In this document: in pieces, positions 1 to 12,535 of the stretch
Numbering within the stretch: position 1 is the stretch's first letter
Layout: every line of letters begins with the position of its first letter
NCBI GenBank assembly: GCA_964036155.1
Contig: OZ038422.1
Coordinates: 22,095,201 to 22,159,200, forward strand
Reading direction: 5' to 3'
DNA from: Diploscapter coronatus
Taxonomy: Eukaryota; Nematoda; Chromadorea; Rhabditida; Rhabditidae
DNA: 64,000 nucleotides
Translations under genes and position numbers: made by a program
The notes under the pieces: generated by a model
The model's input: the letters and a program-made list of their open reading frames with translations, nothing else
Databases searched by the model: none
Told to the model about the DNA's origin: nothing

Positions 1-2909
<2,909 letters not shown>

Positions 2910-3555
2910 AATGCCGATTGGACAAGGCAAACCCCGCTAACAGATATTCCTGTGAATTCATAACTATTTCCTATTTTTAATGATATTTATCCTTCTTATT
3001 TATCGACTCAAGTTTTTCTCATGATTGCGGGTTAAAAGTAAAGATGCAGTTTTAAAATTTTGGAATGAATTGACTTTTTTCATCCTAGCCTTGGAAATGC
3101 TATAGATATGGTAATTCGGGAATTATACGACTTGCTGATAGCAGGACGTCGAGACCAGGGAGTGAATAGGTGGAGAAGAGATTTGGCTGTGGAGGGGAGT
3201 AATCTGTTTCATTTCAAAGTCTTATTGACTAATTTTTTCTCCAAATCGTCATAAATGTCGATGCACAGCTAGAAATCTACTCATACCATGCGGTAACTAA
3301 TGGTCAATTTATGCACTCGCACAAGATGAAAATAGAAATTTATTCATCTCTAATTATCACTCTCCAAAATATACGTATCGGTGAAAATTGGCACATTTTA
3401 TCAATTTGTATAGCTTCTCTAAAAAAAAATTTCTCCGTATTATAGTTTGCTAATCTGATCTCATAGAAATCTGCAGAATAACTGACTGAGAATCGACGCG
3501 TTTGGCCCGTATTTCATATGAACTGTAGAATGTCTGTTTTCTTCATCTTTGGCTA
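2910..3555. other. tail-to-tail intergenic region
   Basis: This 646-base stretch lies between the stop codon of MCM5 on the plus strand and the stop codon of the 7TM receptor on the minus strand. It is AT-rich and should hold both 3' UTRs. I see no open frame with coding character. No exact AATAAA follows MCM5 closely, so its cleavage site is unassigned. Confidence 0.6.
3339..3344 (-). terminator. candidate poly(A) signal of the 7TM receptor gene
   Basis: The minus strand reads AATAAA here, about 210 bases after the receptor's stop codon. The hexamer is common in AT-rich DNA, so position is the only supporting evidence. Confidence 0.35.
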
Positions 3556-6500
3556 CTATAGCGAATCTATTTGAGTTGAGTATCTTGGTGGTCGATCTCT
3601 CATTAAAGCCAGGACTAATTCTTCATCGGCTGTTAATCGAGGTCTAAATAATTGAAATGATAGGAAATCATTATCCATTTTTTCGAAATATGCTCGCAAG
3701 ACCTGATAAAAATGGAGATTCTAATTTTGGAATATAAGAAGAAATAGAAACGAGTTACAAAAATCACTCAAGCCAATCTAGTCGAGGGCTAAATTCTACC
3801 GAATTTAAGCTCCGATTTACCCTATTATTTTTAGTTCGGAAAATAAGATAACTGACAAAAGTGTACCTTTTATTGGCGAGAATAAGTCTGGCGACACTGG
3901 ATTCGAGATGTCGATCCCTGATTATGGCTATGAGCGGGTTTGCCACGCAGTGCACAGAAAATGCTGCCATTTCGATTGCATTCAGACCTGCATAGCCATT
4001 CTGCAATCAGTCATTCGCTTGATGATTTTCTTGCATTCATTCTCTTCTTGCCTTATGATGTTTAGCTTCCCAAATAACGATTAGTGCAATGATAATCAGT
4101 GACATTGTGTCGAGTAACAGCCATAGACAAACCGTCCCTGATTCATTTAATAGCTTTAGTCTTTCGGAATCCTAATATAAAATCTTACAAGTTGAAAGCT
4201 AAAAATTCTCTAAATTACCCTAGTTGTAGGCGGTGAACGAGCAAGTAGGAATAGGTTTAGTGGATGAACAACCTGGAATTTTTTAGTTGATAAGAAACTA
4301 TCTTCCACTTTTACCAGGTTGAATAATAAAAGAACTCCAAGGAAGGCTAATTGGAAGGACACAGCCAAAAGGACGGAATCGGAGAACTGAACGAGGAAGC
4401 AGTCGATGGGCAGGAAAATGAGCACGATCAGCCAAGTGCACGCAGTGAGGCGACCTGATTGGCATCTGAAAAAATCATCCATTCATTTCCAAAATGGTGC
4501 GTGTTATTGTCCAGAATCAAATCTTAGATTTTTCACATTCTTGATTATTCATGAGGTGAACATTGCCTAGCGAAGAGGGAATTGACGTTGGTGGGAACCG
4601 CGGAATGAAAAAAGTTTGAGAAAAGTAGAGAGCGCGACGAGAACGCAAGCGGACAAAGAGGAAATGCTTCGAACCGACGTTAGAGTCCATAGAAAGAAGC
4701 AACGTTAATCTAAAAAACAATGAAAAGTATTTTCGGTCCAACTCAGGGTTTTACGAGTTCTGATAGTGGATAAAACCATGAAAAATTCACTACAAACTCA
4801 TCTGCTTTTACACATACGACAACAGTAGGTTCATCGGTTTCATTATGTATTTCAAAGTTATCGACCTCACATTTATCCTGGAATAAATCGAAAATTTTTG
4901 TCATTCATCCATCTCATAGGTATTCAAGGAGTTTCAATTTCTATAACTCTTCATATGCGTAAGGAGGAATATAGAATTGAGATGCACGGCTAAAATTAGC
5001 CATTCATTGAGGCAATTCCTCTGCCATTTCTGAGTGAAAACTTTCTCTTTCTTCGATATAAAGTCAGATAAAAATTAGATGCACTGCTCTCGCGATTTTA
5101 ATCATAGTTTTTGCATGTTAATTAGGGACTAGCAAGACTTGAAGATGAAAGATTGACGTAGCAACTTGGAGGATTTGGCTAATTTGGGAACTATTAATGA
5201 ATATTTCATTTTTAACGTAATTTTACAAAGATCACTGATTTCATTAGTGAACATTGGGAAAGATTGCAGATTAACGAGATTGGATTTTCTTCCTGCATCA
5301 CACGCTATGTCTGCGAATTTATATTTTCATGATGGGAAATTTCAATCTTTTTTCATCGAAATTTAGCGATAAATGGACTGCGCCCTCAAATATACTATTT
5401 TTTCCCTAGGTTTAGGCTTTTATAGATGCAAGCTTTCGCCCACAACTCATGCCTAGGCTTTTTCCCTCGCCTTCCATCCCCTTCCCATTCCAACCCCATC
5501 CATCCATTCTATTCTTTCAGCTTTTGTCTCTTTCCTTTTCACTTCCCTTTAGCGCTCGGCTGTCATTTTGTCTCGAGCATTCCCCCTTTCTTTCTAATTA
5601 TCTCCTTTATTGCTCCTCTACCTAATGAACACAGGATTATAAGAAAAAAGTCTGTTGAACAGAGCTTTATGAACTCCATCTCTGGAATTTACCCGCTAGA
5701 AAGTGGAGTACGAGTTTATGATGTTTTGTGAAATTAGTAGAAAGTTCTGGCATTATTGACTTGACTGCTTACTTGGATGCATGACAATGGTGTCGATTGA
5801 GGATGTGAAGAATGCCGATGGCGAGGAGGGAAAGCATGCTGACTGTCGAGTTGAGCAACAGGGCGATTGCAGAGGCGTCCAGAGTGGCACAGTCAGAAGA
5901 AGAAGAACCACGCACCTGCAATCAGTCCATCATTCCCATTCGTCTTCCATTATATTTCTCAGCCATTTCCCATAACCTCTTCTTCCTTCTCTTTCTCCCA
6001 CCTCTTCTTTTCCCTCTCAAAACGCGCTGCTCTGCCATCGCCAACAGCAGCAAATTCAATTGTTCGTGTACACGAAAACGAGCGAAATTTGTCGCTGAAA
6101 GAGAGGAAAAGAAACGAAATAGAAAACTTCGGGAGAAATGGATGCACATGCACACAAATGGATATGAGATATTAGAATAGTAGGAAAGGGAAGAGATGAT
6201 AGCGGATATGCATTGCTCAATAAAAATACAAAACAAAGCTGATCTTCATTGAAAATTTGTTGAAAATAATCAAAATGTTCGGAACTCGGAATCAAAATTG
6301 ATTTTTCGCAACTCTCGTTCACTCTTGATATAAAAAAAAAAAACAACAACAAAGCTGATCTCCACGAATTTAGCAAAAGACTTACACTCTGTTGAGTGCA
6401 GGAAAGTCCATTCGAGATGTGCGATGATCCAATGCTGCAGAAGACAGCGATTGTCGAGGAAATGATATTGGACAGCCATAGATTGCAGCTGAGCAGGTAG

Positions 6501-6604
6501 GTGGCCGTGTGGAGGCGCGAGTCACTGGAAATGGCTATGAAGACGAGCAGGTTGAAGCCGAAAGTGATGACGGCAAGTACGAAATTGACGAGTCCTGTCA
6601 GCAT
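3556..6604 (-). CDS. orphan rhodopsin-like seven-transmembrane receptor
   Basis: Seven hydrophobic helices are recovered by joining, in minus-strand order, 6604-6386, 5915-5773, 4465-4315, 4272-4219, 4171-4052, 4000-3857 (or -3867) and 3702-3556, giving about 322 residues. TM1-TM2 resemble class A receptors (GFNLLVFIAI, then SRLHTATYLLSCNLWLSN). TM3 ends in HILNRHH in place of DRY, TM4 starts LTACTWLIVL, TM6 is LWLLLDTMSLIIIALIVIW and TM7 carries NPLIAIIRD in place of NPxxY. The ligand and subfamily are unknown to me; chemoreceptor-like families are plausible. The intron 4051-4001 starts GC instead of GT. The last donor is uncertain: a strong AG|GTAC at 3866 leads to a short frame, while a weaker GTCAG at 3856 keeps a 48-residue tail. 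The first ATG leaves almost no extracellular N-terminus, so an upstream exon may be missing. Confidence 0.75.
4537..4709 (-). CDS. possible optional exon of the 7TM receptor
   Basis: A 173-base stretch inside the large third-helix/fourth-helix intron has a good acceptor (TTTTTTAG), keeps the frame left by the preceding exon and ends at a GTGAAA donor. It would add about 58 residues rich in Arg, Ser and Phe to the second intracellular loop. It only joins the next exon if that exon uses a poor CAG|GT acceptor 10 bases inside the obvious one. Skipping it gives the normal short loop, so I treat inclusion as unlikely or rare. Confidence 0.25.
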
Positions 6605-7201
6605 GTCCTTGGATATGCAGGTGCAGAAGTCTTTCGAAGCACTCACCTCTATTCTGCTGTGCAGCTTCCCCCTTTTCCTCTTTACATGCATTTCGTTTTT
6701 TTTTTTCTTGTTCTCGCATTTCTGAATCTCTCCTTCCTTCTCTTGTGCTCTCTTCGCCAAGCTTGTGCATCGATTGAGTTCCGCCCCTTTTTGGAGGGGA
6801 AAAGGAGGAGGGGGGACGATGTGAGGAGATGTGAAGTGAATGAAGCAATGAGGCAATGAAGAGAGGGACGCCGTCATCAGAAAGAAGGCTGGCTCTGCTT
6901 GGGTGGAGGAGAGGAGAGTTGATGATGGATGGAGAATGGAGAGTGGAAGAAGAACGGGAACGGGATTGATGGGCTTGTTTTGGGAGAACAATAAATAATT
7001 AGGAAAATCAGTTTATTTATTGTTCAAAAGTATGCAATTCTTTAAGCATCGAATTTTTCTGCAATTGTACTATCAATCACCAAGCAATTTTATGCTAAAT
7101 TCGTCTCGCTTCTATACTAGTTTTCAAAATCTGCGGACTTATTACAAAGTGAAATGGGAGTAAAATTGCTCGGTGATTCGTGTGATGATATTTGATATCG
7201 T
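6605..7201. other. region between two minus-strand genes
   Basis: This is the upstream region of the 7TM receptor and the downstream region of the PRDM14-like gene. The plus strand is notably purine-rich around 6790-6970. A strong-looking donor (GAG|GTGAGT on the minus strand near 6645) just upstream of the receptor start suggests either a non-coding first exon or an extra coding exon; the implied 39-base intron would be very short. Nothing else is recognised. Confidence 0.4.
7012..7021 (-). terminator. candidate poly(A) signal of the PRDM14-like gene
   Basis: Two overlapping AATAAA hexamers (AATAAATAAA on the minus strand) sit about 185 bases past the PRDM14-like stop codon, a typical position for nematode 3' end formation. 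Confidence 0.5.
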
Positions 7202-10200
7202 TCACGGACTCCGTAATCCGTGCGTTCTTCTGACATGCGAATCGTGTGCAGCGTGAGAGGCGAATGGCTTTCCACAGACGGCGCACTAAAATGATATTTT
7301 GGCGTCATTTGATTCGAAATGTTTGTTTTCGTCAGAATAAGTTACTCACCTTGAATGGCTTCTCTCCTGAAAACATCGCATTATTTTTGGAAACAAGCAT
7401 CAATTTTATTTCATACCGCTGTGTTGTCGAATGTGAGTCCTCAAAATTGATGAAGCAGTAAATGCTTTCGGACAGAAGGAACACTAAATTTTGAATAATA
7501 AATTCCGGATTGTTTTTATGGACTTACCTTATATGGACGTTCTCCAGAATGGACTCGTAAATGCTGAAATTTAGAAAATTAATCTCTTGAACATCAGCTC
7601 ATTATCACCAGAGCTTTGATATATCAGCTCGGAATTAATGTAATTTCAGTGAACTCGATTCCTAACCGGAACTTGTTTTGAATTATTTCTCAAGTTTCAT
7701 TACACGTCAAATGAATTTCAATTGTATTTTCACGAAAATATTAGCAACTTTTTGAAGCTCCGACTTGATTTTGGCAGGAAAAAACTCGTAATTCGAAGTT
7801 TTTCCTGTTTAAATTTCGACTATAATCAGAGTCGAGACGATTCTGATCCCAATTTTCGTCTCGCTTCTGTCTACGAATTCGATTTGCCAAATTTTTATTT
7901 CTTGACAACCTTTATTATTGTTTCACCTTATTCAAGGAGCTCGATTGGCTGAATGACTTATTGCAGAGAGTGCAGGTGTGTGGTCTGTGATTTTCATGGA
8001 CATGGAGCACGTGAATCCGCAGTCGGTCCCTCTTCTCGAACGAACTGCAAAGGAAACGGAAATTAACACATCGATTCGACGCGCAAAAGGAGCGCATTAC
8101 AGACAGACGCAAATATGAGAGGAAGGAAAGGATACTGTGAAGAGCTGCTGAGAGTGCTTGACAGAGGGGAAGTGGCGAGAAGGCAGGGATGATGAAATGG
8201 AGAATGAGTGCTGCATGGCAAACAGTACAACAAGATGAGATGACAAATAAGGCTGTCAGATTATAGGCACACAACTAACTGGTCGAGAAGATGGATGCAA
8301 TACTTCATTATAGAAATAGTGAGAAGGGCCGCGCGAAGTTTCAACTGCAACTTCGAAGTACTCTAAATTTGGGAGTTTTCAGTGATAGGAAAGCACTTCT
8401 GTTTCGAATTAGGAAGAGATGTTCCCCTTTATTTCACTTCGACTTTAACCTCGACTTCGAAATTTCTAAATTTTCAACTTCGGGCGACCTTGATAGTGAA
8501 TAAATTATTCAGGATTATATAACTATGAGGATATGACAATCAGTTCAGTAGCGAATATAAGTTCAGAGGAAGAGCAGTTTTAATCATTTTCGGATGGAAT
8601 GTCACATACTTTTACGAATAGAAATTTATCAAGTACATCAAATTCTAACTAATTTTCAATCAAAAGTGATTCAGACGGCGTTTGGCTAATGTAAGGCGCC
8701 AAGCATTTGCTCTTCACTGTTGAGAATAGAATCGTATTAATATAAAATTATACCGTGAGCAAATTGTGCATTTGTACGTTCTCTTTCCGTCGTCGATGCA
8801 TCTGAAGATCAGCTTTGAAATTGTGGTAAAAAGACCTTATTGTTTCCAAACCTTGTATATTTTAGATGTTTATCGCGGTAATAAGAGTAAGAGAAGATCT
8901 TGCCGCAACTGAAGATGGAATATTGTTCAGACCTATTCAGTACTTATCCACTTACCGATCACATGAGAAACCTAAAATAGTGTGTTGATATTTTCATGTT
9001 CATGATCTATATTTTTATTGTGTGATGATGATAGATTAGCTCCCCGACTTTAGGTCTCGAGACCAATTAACAATTTCATTCTCATTATCTGCTCTCCTGT
9101 CCTCTTTTTAGAGCTCTTCTTTTGTTGATTCTCCCCTTCTTTCTCTTTAAATTAGATTCCATAATGAGCTTCGTCTATGCACGCAGTGGTAGTGGATTAT
9201 CTCACGAAACGAAATAGAGAAGTCAGAGGGTAAAGGATCTAATCGAGGATTACTGTAGCGGTTGGCAAGGAATTCTAATCACATGCAACTCGATCTGTCT
9301 AGTGTTAAAAGTACTATTTGTATCAAACTATAGTCCTCATAAAGTCGTTTATCGGAATGATTGGATAGACAATTTATGCATGATACGGTAGAAATAAAGC
9401 CCTTGAGTTTATTTACCGATGAATAAAACCGATCTTAGCCGAACTTTTATGGATATTGAGGCTATAGCATAAAATTATAAGTTACATTTCACAAAATGGA
9501 TAAAATCAAGTGCTTTCCTTCGATCAAGGATGATAGATCTTCTTCAAACAATATCATTTATAAGGAATCTCTTTGGTCCGGATGATTTGGTTGGACTTGA
9601 ATTAGAAGTAGATGCTCTACCTGCTGCGGAAACAGATGCAGAAGTGTCGATTGACATGTTGAGAGGGGAAGATGGAGAAGGCAGACTGAGAGATGGAGAC
9701 GGAGCTGATAGACACAGTTCGCTACCACATGGGACGGGACGCAATACACGAGATCTGAATTGATTAAGTAAACGTAAAATGTATCAGTTCATGCACGAAT
9801 TTACCCATCCACATTTGGCGATGTCGAAGAGCAATTGATATGCTCCATCCATGAACGAGGAATATGAAATAGTAATAATATATCATTTTTCATAGTGAAG
9901 TTAAAAAATTCAACTTTACCTTCAACTCGTCCCCTTCATTGAATCCATTTTCTCTAATGCAGATTACTGTGGAAAATCGAGAATTTCCAATTGAAAACGA
10001 TAGGAACATTAGACCGGAAACGGTCTCTTTTGGAGGAGTGAAAGAATCTGGAAGACAAAGCGTTGTGTTAGTGAAAGAAAATAACAATTTGACGATCTGA
10101 TAAAATGACGAAAATTCTTCTCGGGAATTTTTCCTTATATTAAAGGTTTTCCTTCAGATCGTCATATTTTACGCCCTATAAAATGAGGAATTTTGCTTAC

Positions 10201-10609
10201 TTTCCAATCGAAGCGAGATGGTTTGGAGATCAGAAGGCTGATTGCCATTCAGCACCGACAAAGTGACTGATGGAGGTGAAACTGGAGAATGGGGAAGAGG
10301 AAAGGGAAAATCGGATGGGAAGAACGGCATTCGAGGGAAGAAATTGCTGAGGAATAACATCGGAGACAGAAGGGCATCCTGAAAAGGCGTCGATAAAAGT
10401 GATTAGACACTACCTCAACCATTTACAAGATAGCTCTGACATTGGAAATGTATTTCGAGAATGCTAGCATTGAACGCGCATACGATACTTATTTAACAAC
10501 ATTGCGAATGGTTCAGCCTAATAGGCTACTGTGTGCAGCTAACTAAAATATCCTACTGTACCTGAGATGGAGATAGAGCCGACGATGTAGCTTGCCGAAG
10601 GGGTAGCAT
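7202..10609 (-). CDS. prdm14: PRDM14-like zinc-finger transcription factor with reduced PR domain
   Basis: In vertebrates PRDM14 is a DNA-binding repressor of germ-cell and pluripotency programmes that works with CBFA2T2. Minus-strand exons: 10609-10562, 10378-10201, 10047-9920, a stretch ending at 9805, 9754-9621, 8971-8956, 8908-8852, 8801-8754, 8044-7927, 7563-7528, 7483-7417, 7366-7350 and 7285-7202, about 340 residues. Fingers are: C2HC-like CDRCGKIFSYSYYRDKHLKYT, then CTICSRSFEKRDRLRIHVL, CTLCNKSFSQSSSLNK, CSFCPKAFTASSILRTHIRQ and CAVCGKPFASHAAHDSHVRR. These match remembered vertebrate PRDM14 nearly residue for residue, including KHLKYT, EKRDRLRIH and SHAAHDSHVRR. The last vertebrate finger is absent. 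Upstream, FMFL-type strands and WMEHINC resemble the PR core WMSYVNC, but the usual ELLVWYG end is replaced by a Ser/Pro linker. The frame breaks between 9920 and about 9890. First ATG is preceded by an in-frame stop. Zinc-finger exons are secure; PR exons less so. Confidence 0.85.
9544..9620 (-). CDS. intron read-through tail with eh1-like motif
   Basis: If the donor at 9620 of the PRDM14-like gene is not used, the Ser-rich frame stays open for 25 more codons and ends in FLINDIV followed directly by a stop. FLINDIV fits the Groucho-binding eh1 pattern FxIxxIL/V. The product would have the N-terminal region but no zinc fingers. This may be chance. Confidence 0.25.
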
Positions 10610-12021
10610 TGCCAAATGATGCTAGAACTGAGTGAAAAGCGAAGGGAGACCCGGAAGAATACTGTAAGTGGGAAGGGGCGGGACTTGAAAAGGAAGGGAG
10701 TTAGAGAGGACAATCCAACAGAGACGAGAGAGCAGCAGCAGCTCAAGAGGGTGAGAGGGGAAGGCAATAGACACCGCGACTCTCTCGAGCAATGTGCAAA
10801 TTATGAATTTACGGAATGGAGATGGAGAAAGGTACGTGAAAATGACACACACACAAGTAAATAGTATAGCAAATCTAGGTTCGATAGAATTCGCTTCGAA
10901 GTTTGATAATGCAAAAGTTTTCCATTCAGATGTTAGAAATGTCTTATAGTTGCAAGAAGATTTCAATCAAAGTCTATTGCATCTTATTTTTATCGTAATT
11001 ATTGTATCAGTATGATAGTCTTGAATATTCTGACACTAAACCTGATCACTGATTTCCATATTTGACACTTTTGACACTTGTAATCGGATGCGATTGAACT
11101 GTATTGTTAGTGTTGACATAATGCAATTACAGACTCAAACAGATTCGCAGAGTCATCTTCTTTTCCGCATTGTAGAGGGTGTCAAAATGAGAGGAGACAC
11201 CATTGTGTGCAAGACTTTGCCGGAATAATAGCAGTAAATGGAGAGACGAGATGGAGAGGAGGGAGAGGGGTTTACGAGCAATCTGCGCATGTAATTGGGT
11301 GATGGAACAATAATGAAACCACACACAAACACACAGATGGTTAGATTGAGATTGGAAATCATCAAATGACTCCATGATAGAGATGGTGTTAGGAGATTGA
11401 GAGCTGTTAAAAGTGACCATTTCTTATGACAATATTGCATAACTGTTCAAAGTAAAATAACAATCATTGAAATGGGATGAAATTGTTATAATTCCAAAAA
11501 ATCTGATAAGAATGCGATATTATATGTTTTCAATTACTCAAATTTAACTAAACGTATTATTATGCTGCTTTTCAGGTCAGGATAACTTATGAAAACATAT
11601 AGCACGATCTCATTCGAATCGTAAACTATTTTATTCAAGCGATCACTTTTTTCAGAATATAGCGTATGGAATATCTTCTGCTTTTTTGCTTGTCCTTTTT
11701 TCTAGTAATCAAATTCCTTTCAGATTACATGTAGATTCATTCCTTCATTTTCAGTCTCACCCCCCGTCTCTGCTCTCGAATTATTCGTTTTCCGGCAGTA
11801 AATTTTCACTCCTTATCAGTAATCGGCTTTTCGAATGTCTTTATTATCAGCTCCTGAATCCTCTTTGTTTCGTCTGTTTTCTGCTTTCTGCATTCTTTTC
11901 GTTGACATGCACCCTTTGATTAATCAACGCTTTTACTGATAAATTTTTGCACCCGTGCACTCCATTTATTTACTGCTAGATTCCTTCTGGTCTTCTGTAT
12001 TCCTTCTCTGAATTTCTAGAA
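10610..12021. other. shared upstream region of the PRDM14-like and saposin-like genes
   Basis: About 1.4 kb between two divergent genes. It contains a purine-rich stretch on the plus strand (10616-10760), short CA-rich tracts near 10850 and 11316-11336, and otherwise AT-rich DNA. Promoters of both genes should lie here, but I cannot point to a specific site. Open frames on the minus strand here are repetitive in composition and lack splice or family support. Confidence 0.5.
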
Positions 12022-12535
12022 ATGCGTTTCCTCATCTCTGTATTCGCCATTTTGGCTGTCGTCTTTGCAGTTCACCCGATCATACACGCTATTATGAATG
12101 GAGTCCTCTGCAAACCTTGTGAAAATCTGATCAGTGTAAAAAGCTTGTTTTTTTTAAATATAAATTTATTCCAATGTCAATGCTTTTAGAATGGCGAAAA
12201 TAACACTGAAGGCGATATTACGACCTGGCTGAATAAAGAAATCAAAGCAATTTGCGCTCCTCTGGGAATTCTCAAGAACGAATGCATCAAGGAATTCCAA
12301 GCTGTGAGTTAATTTCGTAAAAATTTGGTTTACCGATTTCTGATTATGTTTGCGAGAGTATTTTTTCTTTTCTTTTGATTGATACCGCCGAATAGATGAA
12401 AATTCGATAAGGAAAGAATTCTTGCAAAATTTCTGTTTCAAGTGAAGATTTTAGAAGGAACAACAAATCATTGACGCAATCAACAACAAGGCTGATCCCC
12501 ATGCGGCTTGCCGTGACATGGACTTCTGCGATTAG
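12022..12535 (+). CDS. small secreted saposin-like protein
   Basis: Three exons (12022-12135, 12190-12303, 12455-12535) encode 102 residues. Residues 1 to about 22 are a clear signal peptide (hydrophobic core FLISVFAILAVVFAV). The mature part has six cysteines in saposin-B order: a CxxC pair (CKPC), two central cysteines (AICAPL and NECIKEF) and a final pair in CRDMDFC. Exon boundaries fall outside the cysteine motifs and all junctions keep frame. Nematode saposin-like proteins of this size (the SPP/caenopore group) include pore-forming antimicrobial and digestive proteins of the gut as well as lipid carriers, so an extracellular membrane- or lipid-interacting role is the likely one. The amphipathic, acidic spacing and short length fit a single saposin domain. 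I cannot assign a specific family member. Confidence 0.85.

Noticed and set aside
5426..5731. Plus-strand open frame inside the 7TM receptor gene
   Set aside because: It lies in a large intron of a gene on the other strand, is Phe/Pro/Ser-rich and has no family resemblance.
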